From: Corythucha ciliata
Lineage: Eukaryota; Arthropoda; Insecta; Hemiptera; Tingidae
Direction: 5' to 3'
Length of the DNA: 64,000 bases
Assembly (NCBI GenBank): GCA_038030265.1
Contig: CM075942.1
Coordinates: forward strand, 17,504,029-17,568,028
Shown in pieces: positions 47,150 through 60,595 of the stretch; the first letter of the stretch is position 1, and every line of letters begins with the position of its first letter. The notes below the pieces were generated by a model, which had not been told where the DNA came from, made no database searches, and was given only the letters and a program-made list of their open reading frames with translations. Made by a program: the position numbers and the translations under genes.

Positions 47150-47850
47150 TTGGGCGCGCGAGAAGGCCCATAGGGACCGCGAATTGTCGTTTTATCAATT
47201 TTATCCGTGAATTCGGGGTTTGTCTCCATTTCAGCCGAGTGTAAGTAGCTTTTCTCAATATCAGTCGCGAATAATTTTTTAAATTTTATCCACAAGTTAC
47301 ATGTTTTAGCAGATATTCTGATATTGATCTGAGAATTGATGTTTATCTTTGTTTCAATTTCAGTGTGAATGACATGTTTATCTCAATTTTAGTCGGAAAT
47401 TAGTGATTTTACCGTTTACAATAAATTTCAGCCGTGATTTCGCTGATTTTTTTTTTCTATTTGATCCACCAACTAGCGGTTTAACTCAATTTAGCTGCAA
47501 ATGAGCGCTATCTACCAATTTTGTCTTGGAATCAGCAGGTTTTCCAAGTCACACATTATCGGATTTCCTCAAATAGCTCCATGAACTAAAATTTGTTCTC
47601 AAGTTTGCGGCAAATTGTTTCTTATTTTTACTCACGAACATTAGCACTTTCTCCAATAATTTCGTCAGGTAATCGCCCCAAGTTTTGCACATTAGCACCT
47701 GTTGAGTGATTTACCGCTGCCTTTTCTCAAGTTCATAACAGCCAGTTAGCGCTTTTTCTCAACTATGGCTGCGAATGAGCGTTACGTGCTACGGACTGTA
47801 GCGCGTTTTCCAAACTTTTTGCCTCGTAGATCAAATTCTGGAGCATACAG
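47150..47850 (-). repeat. Minisatellite family 1, reverse orientation
   Basis: Units with TTTTCTCAATTTTAG and GCGAATTAGCG-like blocks. The array begins about 35 bp after the mariner-like element. Confidence 0.7.
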
Positions 47851-47859
47851 AAGGTTTTT

Positions 47860-50095
47860 ATCAAGGTTCAGTAAAAAAAAAAATTCAGAACGTTTAACCC
47901 GTATTTTCTGGTGCATTTGAATCAAGAAGTATAATACTTGAGTTGACAGTGAATGTATTTGTGGTAGTACGTAAAGGGCAAGAGCTCCAAAGCTTTGAAC
48001 CTTTGAGAGCGTCCCGCCATGTACTCTCTTTCACTTAACCACACTTTATCCCTTTTAAAACACCGAAAGCGTGTTAATTAAACACAAAAAGGATCTTTTG
48101 TGTTTTATCTTTTCTCTCCATTGTCCACCCACCCCGCGCCCTATACTCATATTTTCGGACTTCATTTAGTATAGAAGAAGACTCTCCAAGGGGTAACAGT
48201 TTAACGTGTGTATCTTTACGAATTCTCCGTGTTATTTGTAGAAGTGGGATGTTCAGTAGAGTGAAAAGCATTAAAGGTTTCGCCAAGAGGGAATAGAAGT
48301 GGGATTTCCAGTGTGATGATGTTGAAAAGGTGTTGGTGGGGGGGGGGGTAAAAGGTGAAGAGGACTTCGGGCTGAAACTGGGGAGAGAGAGAGATGGTGA
48401 ATGAGAGAGATGTGGTAAGAAGTTTCCGTGCAAGTTCTACCTCCTCATCATCTTGTTCGGAGCTTTCTCATCCCATGCAGCTTTAGACCTCACGTTGTTA
48501 CCGCACATCTCAGTAAACGTTCCGGGTTTTCATGGCTTCTGATAGCAGATTCTGGTAGTACTGTAATGGGAGGGGTGCGGAATGTGATGTGCAAGAAGAA
48601 ACACGACCGGACTATAAATTTTCTTGCCCCAGCTCAATTTACAGTGTGAATAAATGAAAGTCACGAAAAACTGAAGGGTGGGGTATAATTAAAAAGTTCA
48701 AAGAATAGCTACAAATCTCGCAGTTTTTAATTCGCGCCCATTAATGTAGTTAAAAAAGCCGGAGTATGAGAGACAAAACCCCTCTCGTCGACTATAAAGA
48801 GGAAGCACCCGTAGAGGGAACTAATGAATTTATATTCACTCTTCACCGTACGAGTAGGCTCTTCTATAAATTCGTACAGTCCTGAGTGCCCTACGAGTGC
48901 TCTGGCCGAAGTTACAAGTTACGTGTTTGCTCACATCGCAGGGGTGAATTTAACGTTTGGGAAATTGGAATACTTTTCATTAACCGAGGCTGGGAGAGCT
49001 TCACTTTTAAATGTTCGATTAGTACAGGGGTGGGCCTTTTTTTTCAGCCTAGATAGTCTCCTTTTAGAGTCAAAGAGAGCGCTGTGCCATTTGGGACAGA
49101 AATAAACAGTTGTGAGAATTATAATCTTCTTCCCCAGCTCATGGAAATGGCTAAGATCCCCGGGGGTATTTAATAGAAGCCTGGCATGCAAGTCGCGGGG
49201 CTCCCGTTCGCTATAGATTAAGACCACCTCCCTTCCATCTCCCCTTAAAACAATCCCCTCCCCAACCCCTCAACAACTACTCCACTCTATCCCTTACCAT
49301 TACATACCCCAAAACCATTTTCATTCCCCATAGTTCCCGCATCGCCTTACACACAACTCCTAATCTTGTGCCAAGAATCGTACAGCCGCAGCACTTCGAG
49401 GGACTCCAGAGGAAATCTCACTCACTCCCTCTCTCTCTCTCCTCGCTTTTATAATTGAAACTGAAACCTCCCACCACGATCCCAGCGACTCTTAATTTTA
49501 ATGGTAGGCATATTATGCGGAATTTCCATAGTTTTTTGTTGTTGTAAAAAAGGGCTTCTACATGTAAAAAGAAAACCTCATGATATCAACCCATTAACCC
49601 CCCACCTTCCACCAGTGGTTACTCGATAATTTCATTGTTAACAAACCTCACGAACTCTCCATCTAACCACACCGCCTTACCAACGCCAGAAACTTGTCTC
49701 TAGTTTGGTAAGGCAGCGTTCATAATCCCGAATGTAGTTAAACTCCCATGCTCTTATACTCAACACGGAATCCTCTTTAAACTTCGGTTGAGAAAACATG
49801 AAGGGGGAGGTATGGAGGCAGTCATACTCTGTCTCCTAATAAAACTCGATGTAATTATTGATAAACTTTGGATAGATTTACTCGCGGTTGTAATTAAAAT
49901 ATAGAATGGGAGACATTTTGACATGACAGAACAAGAGAACCCTCAAAATCTGAGTCAAAAATGAAAATTATAAGCAAAACTGAAAATTCAGACTTCCAAA
50001 TATCGGAGGAATTTGTTTCGTGAGCCGTGTGGGGGAGGGGCTTAATTCATTTTGGATGACCCATAGAGACCCACAAATGTTCCCACACGCAAGGC
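47860..50095. other. Mostly unique DNA, no gene recognised
   Basis: Pyrimidine-rich tracts (49220-49500) and a possible hAT-like end CAGGGGTGGGCC at 49025. Open frames such as 48824-49105 carry no domain. Confidence 0.4.
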
Positions 50096-50099
50096 CGTC

Positions 50100-51080
50100 G
50101 TCGTATAGGCAACCGTGACTTATTCTCAATTTTGGTGTGAGATTGTCCTAGTGAACAGAACATTAGCGTGACCTCTCAATTTCAGTCTCTCATAAGACGT
50201 ACAGAAACGTGGAATGAGAATTTTTCCCCAATGGTAGCCACGAATTGGTGATTTCTATCAATTTTAGCAACGAAGAACAATTTTTTTCATCAATTTTAAC
50301 CTGGAAATCACATCTAGAAACCATTGAATTAACGTGTTTTATCAATGTCAGCCGTGAGTTGGTGGATTTTCTAAACATCTAAATCCCCGGACTTGTACCA
50401 CGACTTGCCTAATTAATAGGGTAATTTATCAATTTAAGCCGCCCAAGGACCCAATAAAACTTTTATCAATTTTAGCCACGAAGTTTGAGCCAAAAAACCC
50501 GAGTTAGCCTCCCCCCCCCCCATGATGGCCACGAGTGAGTGTCTTTAGCCGCCGAAGAATCTCAAAGGCAAATGAGCGTCTCTTGTCAGTTTTAGCCCAA
50601 ATCAAGGCATTTTCTTCATTTAGCCTTGATATGAACGTTTTTTTCTCAACTTTGTACGTTAATTCTAGCTCCAAACTTGCTCCATAAACATCTCTGTGGC
50701 AGTGGCAGTTACTAACAATTGTAGCCCTCTGACATCCTCCGTGAACTGCAAATTTTGTCCTGGAAATTGAATTGAAAAATCGCAAATTAGCGCTTTTTCC
50801 AATTAATTTATAGTCATAAGGGAGCGATGTCGTCAATTTTAGCCGCTAATTAGCAGATTTTCTAAACTTTTAGCCACGAAAACGACTCAAAAATCACGCA
50901 TTTCAACGAGGTTGAATTTTTGCAGCCTTGAGGACCTTCCTGGGGGATTATCTTTTTTTTTCAATTCCAGACGTCCAGAGGTGACGTGTATATCAGATAT
51001 CGCGAATTAATACTCATTCCCTCAATTTTAACGGCAAAAGAGCGCTTCCTATTAATTTTCACAGTAAATGAGAGGTTTTC
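50100..51080 (-). repeat. Minisatellite family 1, reverse orientation
   Basis: Units with TATCAATTTTAGCCACGAA and GCGTTTTTTCTC-like blocks at about 30 bases, degenerate towards the right. Confidence 0.75.
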
Positions 51081-51700
51081 TTGGTTGGAGCTTTCCTGTG
51101 GTTGGACCTTTGCTGAGGTGGGATGTTTGCTGTGGTTGGACCTTTGCTGTGGTTGGACCTTCGCTGTGGTTGAACCTTAATTGATGTGGTTAGAACGTTG
51201 CTGTTGTTGGGCCTTCTTCGTGGTTGGACCTGTACTATGGTTTGGAGCTTTTCTGCGGTTAGACCTTTACTGAGGTTGGATCATTGCAGTGGTTGGGCCT
51301 TCGGTCATCTATGTGATTGGAAGTTATTTCTGTGGTTTAAGTTTCTAACTGTAGTTAGAGCTTTTTGTAGTTCGAGCTACGTTTTGGTTGGGACTTCTTT
51401 GTGGTCGGACCTTCGCTGTAGTTTGGCCTTTGCTGTGGTTGGACCTTTAATGCGGTTGGAGCTGTACTGTGGTTTGGAATTTTCCTGTGGTTGGAGGTTC
51501 TCACTGTCGATAGTTGTTAGGTCGTAGTTGCAACGACGTACTCAATTATTGGGTGGGTCTCACTGTATTTAGAGCTTTCTGTGGTTCGAGCTTTGTTTTG
51601 GTTTGAACTTCGTTGTGGTTGGAGTTTCGCTGTGGTTGGCCCCTTCTTCGTGGTTTCAGAGTTTGGCTGTGGCCGGAGCCTTACTGTGGTTGGATTCTGG
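51081..51700 (+). repeat. 17-bp minisatellite
   Basis: The unit GCTGTGGTTGGACCTTT repeats with substitutions and small indels for about 600 bp. The clearest copies are at 51110-51180 and 51415-51450. Because 17 is not a multiple of three, each frame cycles through the same words. This explains the Trp/Leu/Cys-rich open frames here, which I do not regard as genes. Confidence 0.85.
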
Positions 51701-52084
51701 CCTGTCGAGAAAGACCGAGAAGAGCACTATAGGTCTCACTGACCATTTCTGCATGAAAACTGTCAATTCCTCCTCGGAACACTAGGTTTTTCGGTCAAAA
51801 CCATTTTGTTCAATTCATACGTTTTGAAAGGGAGGTAAAGCTCGAGGGTCATTCGACGCTGATTCCCGCACTCGAAAGCTTCCAAGCAGCGTTGCCAGCT
51901 GACATTTTGCTTTTCCCGTCAAGTCAAGCTTGAACTTCTTTCAGAATTCTGTCAAAATGTATTCCATACCGCTAAAAAAATTTGTCAAATAAAAATAAGT
52001 ACTAAACAGTAGCATGCCTTGGTATAGTAACGTAGAGAGGCAGACAGACCTGCTCTTCGGAGGAGGCTTCTGAAAAGCTTAAAG

Positions 52085-52390
52085 ATGAATAAATAAGGAT
52101 TTTTAGCCTTTATTTTCATGAATTTATAGGGACGAAATGCCTTTTCAAAAAGCGTTCATTCGAGTCTAAAATGATAAAAACGATAATTCACGAACAAACT
52201 GATGCAACGCCAATTTGTGATTTCAGGGGGCAACTTTGTGCGGATGTAGATGAGATTCATGGCTAGAAGGGAGAAAATACGTCAATTCATGGCTAAATTT
52301 AAAAAAAACCTAATTCACGGTTATAATTAAGATAAAGCGCTGATTTTGCGGATAAAAACGACAAACCTCGGCTAAAATTCATAAAAACTA
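52085..52390 (+). repeat. Short family 1 minisatellite block
   Basis: GGCTAAATTTAAAAAAAAC, AATTCACGG and GATAAAAACGACAAA blocks, strongly diverged. Confidence 0.6.
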
Positions 52391-52399
52391 AAACGTGGT

Positions 52400-55082
52400 C
52401 AGCTTTTTTCAAAAGTTGTCTATGCTGCACAAGCAAGTGCAATCCCCAATCCGTCAAATTGGTAACTCTGCTTAAGATATTTGATGATAGATGCTGGAAC
52501 GTTACAAATTGTCTCAATGAGCACTGAAGGGGGGGAGAGGAGTTTAATGTTCTCAAAGTCACAGTATCCTCACAATTATTTCAAAGACTGATCAAGTGAT
52601 CACCATTGCTGTGAGTTTCCTTTTCGCAACCCTGCCCATTTTTACCTTCTTCTCTACATCGAAACACTCAAACGACAAGAACTCTCTTGAACATTTTTGA
52701 TGACTTCGTACTTTTTTGTTACTTTTATATATACCCTGGCGAAGCACGCCCATCCATACATGAGAGTCTAAAAACAGTGAGAGAGAGATTGAGTGAGAAA
52801 GAGAGAGAGAGTGTGACGGTAGAAAAAAAGTTGTGTTCCAGTGGGACGAATGATGCGGGATCAGAGGATGGGAGTTAAAGTATAGGAAGAAAAAGTTTAG
52901 GTGGAAACCCATCGAATGGTGGTGTTGCGTCATGGCGGGGGGAAGGGGAGAAGGAGCTTCAAAGGACGTTTGGGGGATATTTTGTGTCATCTCGCACACT
53001 CTCCCGTTTCCCATCTTCAAGAGTCATTTCCCGCTCCCAACTCTCATCCAACACCGCGTGACTCTTTCCAATCTTTTCTCTTTCCTTCTCACCCAACCCC
53101 TTCACCGTCCATCACGACATATCCGAAAAAGTCCTTAGCTCGGCCCTTTAGTTCCTCACTCCTTTTGGACCTAACTTTCACTCTTTCCGATTCATTCCAT
53201 ACCCCAACCGGTGTTGCCGCACCATCCGACGTCTTTTCTTCCTTCGTAAATAATATATATACTTTATCGCGTAAATTGGAATCGAGTGTGAGCGAAATGG
53301 AAGAGTTTTGATACAGTAACAGGAAGCAGAAAAAGTTTGATGATATGGCGGTGGTGAGGGGATAAACTAAAGTTTTCAGGATCTCAAGTCTTGATGGAGG
53401 TTTTTTTTTTTTTTTTTTTTAGTTTGAAATTATAATTATCTTTAATTTTGTTAGAGCATTCCATTGAAAATGCCTCGTCTTCCGCAAAGAGTTTGTGAAA
53501 TTTCCTTCTTAATTAAAGGGAAGGGCTTTTCTCCTCTCAATATCTATAGCCTTCCACGAGAGCGGCCATTTTTCTGCCTTTATTGGCTGGTAAAGGCTAT
53601 AGAAGCGACAGCCTATAAAACTCAATGAAAATTACTTATTGGATCCGTAGAAAAGTATTTTCCTCCATCCCAAAAAGGCTGGACGGAAATAAAGCGGAAG
53701 AAAATGATGAGTTGTTGGGGGGCTGGGTGTTGTTTTATTATATGGTTAACAATCGAGAGAAAAAAAAAAAAATTGTCAAAGATCCTAATGCAATTAATTA
53801 ATTCTCTACCTTTACTGAAATTGAAACAAGAAAAGAAATAAAAGCGTTTCTCATGAATAACTAAACGACTTTCACATAAAATAAATTAGTTCTATCGATA
53901 GTAAAAGTCCCCTACCGGAAGGAAAACCATTTGTCGAAGCACTCCGGGATGGGGGGGGGGGTGTTTTTGTTATTCAGGAAGTCTCTCCTTTCTCACGCCA
54001 TTCACTTTTTAAAGAAAAAAAAGCGCTAATAGAAACATCCCCTTCGAGTCTTTTTTTCACCGCAATTTTTCATTCAAAACTCCTCACCTCACTACCCTCT
54101 TACCCCACCCTATCCATCGATCTTATCTCGTATTCCACGTTTTCCGTGAATTCACTTTGCCCCCTTTTCTTCTACACAGGTATACTCGAGTTTTTAGTGA
54201 CGAGTGGAAAGGTCTGTCGTGGGGGTCACAGCGGAACGGGGTAAAAAGAAGGGTTTTTGTGTATTCAAGTCGAACGGCAGCAGCCCCCTCCCCCCTGATG
54301 ACACATAGCGCATACGAGATGCACCCCTCTCCCCACAGTCATCCTAACAGAATTTCCATGGCACACCTCTCACAATTTCAACTTTTCGCGTTGTCTAAGG
54401 GCGATGAGAAAAGGTGTGTGACAGACGTGTGAAGAGAGGTAAACATGACGCAGTCCTCTCGAGGGGGCATAATTGTAGTAACTGGTGGATGACGAGGGAT
54501 GGGGTGGGGGTTGTAATCCGCGCTTCCTTCCGCCTCTTTTACTGTTCGCTTATCCAATTCGTTCTTACAAGGTAAAGGGTGAAAGGGGGTGTACAAGTGC
54601 GATGAGGGAAGAGTATGTTCATAATTAAATCTGACAATTCACCGAGACGTGAGTTAAACTCGTTACTTGAGCTCTCACAGGAGTAACAAAATCGCTTAAT
54701 TGGAGAGTATAAAAATATTTTAGGCGTACAGTGTTCCTATGCACAATTAAAACGTTGTGTTTGTGAGGATTTTGATTCTCCTTTAGCTCTTGTGACATAA
54801 TGATGCGTTCCTGTTAATTTACTTTTCCCGAAAAGCCCCGTGCATTCCATTCCAGTGAGAATTTTTTTCGTAAAGTAATGAAAAGCTCAAACCATCGTTC
54901 AGAGAAACCAATCAGTAAAAGTACGCAATTCGTAAATTGCTGCTTCATTAGGCTCTTCGATTTTGCATTCCAGGGTAAAGTGCCCCCCCCCCCCGGTGAA
55001 GGCATTTCAATGAAATTCCCCCAAAAAAGTTAAATCGATGTTCTTTAATTGAAATTTGACTTTTTGTGTTTCCCCTCAACAG
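52400..55082 (+). other. Probable intron upstream of the follistatin/Kazal exon
   Basis: No repeats of the three families and no recognisable coding sequence. It contains a GA microsatellite (about 52780-52817), a run of 20 T near 53401-53420 and long pyrimidine-rich stretches. The last 30 bases before 55083 form a good acceptor: a T/C-rich tract, then CAACAG. Confidence 0.5.
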
Positions 55083-55289
55083 ATCCCTGTGAAACAACCA
55101 CGTGTCCAATTGGAGCCAAATGCCGCGTCGTCAATGGAGCCGCCGTCTGCTCCTGTCTCACAGTCTGCCCCATGACTCCGGGTCAAGTCTGTGGCTCCGA
55201 CGGTCGCACTTATTTGAATTTGTGTCATTTGAGACGAAGCGCTTGCGTTAATAATACGAACGTTGGCGTTCAGTATCCAGGTCATTGCG
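55083..55289 (+). CDS. Follistatin-like/Kazal module exon of a secreted or matrix protein
   Basis: A single internal exon of 207 nt (69 codons). It is preceded by a pyrimidine tract ending CAACAG and followed by the strong donor GTGAGT at 55290. Both boundaries fall after the first base of a codon, so the exon is symmetrical 1-1, as is usual for shuffled extracellular modules. The peptide starts at DPCETTTC and carries ten cysteines. The first five form an EGF-like follistatin hairpin (to CSC). The rest form a Kazal-type protease-inhibitor fold with the signature VCGSDGRTYLNLC and a closing YPGHC. NNT is a possible N-glycosylation site. Agrin, follistatin, SPARC and related matrix proteins contain such modules. 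I favour an agrin-like multi-module protein but cannot decide from one exon. No other exon was found. Confidence 0.85.
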
Positions 55290-57540
55290 GTGAGTGTTTT
55301 TTGTTTGTTTTTCTTTTCTGATTTTTCCCCCGGTTTTTAGGGTCACCAAACCACAAGCACACACAAAACGTATAATTTGGAAAAGTCAATAGCAGCTGAA
55401 GAGGGGGAAAAAACTGTGTGTAAGAGTCAACGGGGGGAAGGTTTTAAATGGGGGGATATTTCACCCTATTTGTCACTCGAGTTTTAGTGGAAAGGAAGGG
55501 TAAAGGCGGCTGAAGCGGCGTGCTTTAAATGCTAATACCTTGGGTTCTCGTAATTTCTACCCCCTCCCCCCATTCTTCTTCTATTCCCGTCAGACCAAAT
55601 GTGCCTAGTTAAAGCTTTCTCTCGCTCGCTCTTGAGCCTTTAGCAATAGCGAGGGGCTCCACCATCAAATCACACAGAGTCGCGCGCAAATTCACCTTTC
55701 CTTCATATTTTGCGATATTGCTTTATATTACGCAAAACTTACAACACGTGCTCAAGAGAAATATATTTCATGACTTGTGATGGATTCTAAATGAGAACAC
55801 ACATGTGGGAGTGTTTAAGGGTGAGGAAGTTGTCGTTGGGAGGGTGGAGGAGGGGGTCTTGCTTCCTTGACTCCTTCAAGATGCCGGCAAATGGGCAAAG
55901 TTATGTTTTGTCTCATTGACTCGTTTCATCCACGGAAAAGCGAAGAGCGGAGCGAAAAGCGGTTCTTTTCCCCCCTCCATTCAAATAAGGCGGAAAATGA
56001 GGTGGTGAGGGAGTCAAACGCTTCACCTCTCTCACTCCCATTCATTCTATTCTAGCACGATTCTATTTCGCTTCGCTCAACGATCACATCCAGATTATGA
56101 TTTATAGCCGCACTTTGACTTTTTTCAACCCGTCCTCTTCACTAAATCTTGAGCTTCTTGTTTTTTTTCTCGATACTAAAAATTTGATGTAAAGAACCCA
56201 GCGTTTTTTAGCTTTAAGCAACCGAGAAAAAATTGACAGTTTGTTAGTGTTCTCTCCCATGTTGGTATAGTGCGGTGAAATTGTCATCGATCAAAGTCAA
56301 TCAAAAGTTATTTCCGCTCGGAAAAGATGGAAGAAGGAACGATAATTCCCGAAGGAAATGGCCAGGTTGAGGGGATTGATCTAGCAATTTTTCTTAAACG
56401 GTCTGGAACGCTACTCTTGATGTGGTGAGGAGGGGGGCAGGTTTTTCACGCGTGAGTGCTATTCGATTATCAAAAATTAATTGTTCCGACCATTTTGTAT
56501 CGAAACAGGACGAATAGCGACCACTTTTTTTTTTTATCCACTCCCTGACGATAACATTGTCTGTAAAAACGACACAAGTTGGAAGTGTATAGCGATAGAA
56601 TGAGAAAAGCTCATGACGTTCGGGTATTTTTATCTCTCGCTTAGCCTAGGAATCCAATGGGGACTGGTACCGGTATGGGAAGAAGGGAATTAGTGGTGTG
56701 TTGTGTTAGTTATCGGTTGTAGTGGCAGAGGAGGGTGGGGTCAAGCATGAAAAGATAGGCAACGACCAGGAATGCGAGGTTTTCTATACTACATAAAAAA
56801 ATGGAGGGAAATTCCGTGAGTTTTTTGTGGGAGCAGTACCGACCGCATTCATCCCCTATCGACTAGACTTTCTAATTTTGACAATTTTAAAGAAATAAAG
56901 TCGATTCAATCGACCAAGTTTATTGTTTAATAAATTTTTAAACGAAACTGCAGTGGGCTACTAAATTGATATTGTGCAATTACAGTTTTGAGTGAGGTGA
57001 TGGATTATCGATCACACGAGGTCGTTAAAGAGGTTTTCATTTGTGATTGCAGAGTTTTTGACTAATTCGGCCGGTTTTCAGAGGTTGCACTTACTTTTGA
57101 GTTTTGAGTGTGTCAAGGGCGTCGCCAGAGAGGAGCCATTGTGCTATGAAGGGGCTGGCCAATCCAAGAACGTCGGCACCGGAGGAGGAACCTCTACTCG
57201 ATTTGATTCCCAAATTCACCGTTTCCCCCCTCCTAACCCTGAGATTTGCAGTTCCGTCAAATTTTAAATTACAGATAATAATTTTTTTCCGGTCCGGCCA
57301 AAACACCTCTACGCAGGGAGCCGTCAGCGCCTTACAGGTGGTTTTTGGAAGATTTCTCTCATCTACACAGAAAACTATCGAGGTCCGTGTGCCCTCCTCA
57401 GATAATAAAGTATGTGAAATTATGAAAATCGATAATGCGCAGTTTCTGTTTTCTTACGCGACTAAAATAAGAAAAAAACACCAATTCGTGGCATCCAGAG
57501 GGAACTTCCCGGGTATAATTAACAGAAAGAGCTATAATTG
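55290..57540 (+). other. Probable intron downstream of the follistatin/Kazal exon
   Basis: Starts with a consensus GTGAGT donor. No downstream exon with a matching phase-1 acceptor could be recognised. The sequence is unique-looking, with pyrimidine-rich tracts and short homopolymers. Confidence 0.45.
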
Positions 57541-57544
57541 CTTC

Positions 57545-59205
57545 TCTGAAAGCTATAGTTATCACTGATTAAATTAAGAAAAAATATTTCTTCTGGAGGA
57601 CTCTTTGCGGCTAAAATGAAGAAAATACGCCGCTCCCCGGAGCTTCTGTAAGCCCTTAGACGGCCAAAATTGAGAAGGCTCGCCAATGGCTGTCCTTGGG
57701 GGCAATTACATATTGTATAGATTGCGCAAAGGTGCTCATTCTGTAACCTGCGCTGATTAATGGTTTCTCGATGCAACTTCCAGACCAATATTGAAAGTGG
57801 AAAAACTAGTCAATCCACAGCCTAAACTTGAGAGACAAATCTTCAATTTTTGGCTAAAATAAAAAAGAAATGCTAACTCACGGATAAAATGAGAAAAAGT
57901 AATAATTCACGGCTAAGATTGAGAAAAATCGATAATCAGCGACTAAGAATCGCGGCTACAGTTAGCAAAAAAGCGATATTTTGCGGATAAAATTGAGAAA
58001 AACGCTGATTGGCAACGAACTTTGAGGTTCGTGACTAAAATTGAGATGAAGTGCTAAATTGGCTGTTAAAGGGGCAAGTAGGCCATTGCGGCTAAAATAT
58101 CATAGCGCTGATACGCGGCTAAAATTGAGAAACATGTCTAATTAATGGCTGAACTTAAGAACAAAAATCTCACATAATCACAATTAAAATTGAGACAAAT
58201 GCTAATTCGTTGCAAAATGGAAAAAAAAATCGCTAATTCGTGGATAAATGTGTAAAAAAGTGCTCGCAGTTGTAAATTAATAATAGCGCAAAATTGCGCT
58301 GGAGAAAAGGCGTTTTTCACTGATAAAATAGAGAAAAAGCGCTAATTTGTTACTGAAATTTACGAAAAGTGCTAACTCACGAGTAAGTTATGGATAAAAT
58401 TTGGGAAAAATCAGTAATTCCCAGCTAGTCGAAAATAACCCACTGATATAACATACGCGAATAAAACTGATCGTTAGACAAAGCGCTAATCTATGGCTAA
58501 TATTCAATAAAATTGAAGCTGTGAGAGGTATAACTTCCTGGCTAAAATACGCTAATTCCATGTTTCTGTTGGTACGTGATAGGAATTGAGAAGACACGCT
58601 ATAGTGTGCCGATTTTGGAACAGGTCCGTGGCCGAACTTTTTGGAAAAGCGCTGATTCCCCTGGCGCGAAAAGTAAATAAAATATCTGATTCGTGACCAT
58701 TATAATTGAGAAGTCCGCTAATTCATGCGTCAAAAATTTCGAAAGGGCGATCAATCACGGCTAAAAATAGCGTCCAACTTATTGCGAATAAGAGCTACTT
58801 CATGTGAGTAAATTGTCATTCACTGATAAAAGTGCGAGGAGTGTTAATTGTGGTTTTGCGGTGCAATATGTCCAGGCTAAAATTAAGTGAACAGGTGGAT
58901 TACATACGCCTTTTCATGGATCAAATTTAGAAAAAAAAAACGCTCATCCACGTTAGAATCGAGAAGAAGCACTTATTGCTGTTAAAATGAAAGAAAAACG
59001 CCAATTCGCGGCTAAAATTGAGAAATAACAGCCATTCGAAATTCGGATAAAGTGCTCTTTTTCGGTAAAACTGACAAAACTCACTAATTTGTGGTTTTGT
59101 GGTGGCCAAAATTAAGAAAAGGCGCTAATTCAGGGTTTATGGGAACCTTTTTAACGGACAAAATTTAGAAATAGGGCTGGTTAACAATGTAGTTGAGAAA
59201 AATGA
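57545..59205 (+). repeat. Minisatellite family 1, longest block
   Basis: About 1.65 kb of GCTAATTC, GCGGCTAAAATTGAGAAAAA-like units at about 30-base spacing, many clearly legible (57890-58160, 58960-59030). It ends abruptly at the left end of the large palindrome. Confidence 0.85.
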
Positions 59206-60390
59206 TTCATTGGCAGTTGCCAACCACCCGGTCGGGACACCCGAAACAGTCCCGGTTTGGCTGATTATGCCCCTGGGTCATCTGGAGGATTGGAAAAGGT
59301 TGCCAATCTGAACATAATTACACTCTGGTTGGTGTGAATATTATATTTCAGGGGTCGGAAAAAACCTATTAATGGGGGTGGAAGGTCCGCTTTCTGGTCA
59401 CAGAGTCTTAAATCTTGGGACAAACTTGCTGTTTATCGAATCATAAACAACTTCGGCTCAAATCTAAACACTTTGAGCAGTCATCATCCCTCATCACTCC
59501 CTAAAGATAACAAATTTCGCAAACTAAATGGTATACGACTTTCTCAGTAACCGATTTTTTGGTGTTCGGGCTCCAAAACCATCATATTATGTTTGGCTTT
59601 GGCTTCAAACGTCTGACCAATTTACATCCCAATTTCGAGAGGGTGAGCACTATAATTTAATAAGCAATTTCGAGGTTGTCTCATTCAAATCGCAGTTTTG
59701 ACACGAGTTGAAAAAAAACGAATATTGCTTGTTGGCGGCGTTGCCAATTAGACGGATTTACCATCGGATCTGACGGATTCTGAAAGTGGTTGACGGGGAA
59801 TAAATCCGTCAAATGAATGATCAATTTTTTAGCGGAATTCTGGAATCTCTCAATGATTTTTATTTTTATTTTTATCATTCGGTTAAACTTCACGAGCACG
59901 ACAGAGGTCGCTAAGATGGGCATCAATCAGTACACCGCGCCCGTTCAAACTCCACAATTTTGAGGACCTGCCATTTCACAGTTTGCCTATTATAGATAAG
60001 AAAACAGCAGCTATGGTCCTGAAACAAACAATTTATCTTCTTCCTATCGTTCGCAAAAAACAAACAAACAAACAAACAACAATATCACGGGTTTGACTCT
60101 TTCAAAAAGTTAAAGTTTGAAGCTTTTTTCGCCCAAAGGTCAAATTTCACAGGATTGGACTATTCGGACCGCAATTTGAAGGAATTTAAGAAAAAATTGC
60201 AGGTTTAGCTCCTTCAAAACGCCAAATTTCAAAGTCTGGCACGTGCTAAGTCTTAAATTTAAGTTTGGCTCATTCAAATCCCACTTTGGAGTATTTTCAA
60301 TCCTTTCCTAATTTCACGGTATGGCTCATTCATTCAGGAAGCAAATTTCGTGGTTCTCGGTCTTTAAAACCAATTTAGCACGTTCCGCTC

Positions 60391-60393
<3 letters not shown>

Positions 60394-60452
<59 letters not shown>
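60394..60452 (+). repeat. 59-base A run
   Basis: Uninterrupted A tract between the palindrome arms. The length of such tracts is often uncertain in assemblies. Confidence 0.9.
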
Positions 60453-60454
<2 letters not shown>

Positions 60455-60595
60455 TCGACAACTCGAATAATCCCACAAGAGACAAAAAAAAAAACGCGCT
60501 AAATTGGTTTTAAAGACCGAGAACCACGAAATTTGTTTCCTGAATGAATAGCCATACCGTGAAATAATTGATAGGAAAGGAATGAGGAACTAACA

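Noticed and set aside
51186..51527. 113-codon Trp/Leu/Cys-rich open frame, superficially like a membrane protein
   Set aside because: It is produced by a 17-bp tandem repeat in which all frames cycle through the same words.
55076..55285. 69-codon open frame opposite the Kazal exon
   Set aside because: It is the antisense shadow of the follistatin/Kazal exon, which has the splice sites and cysteine pattern.
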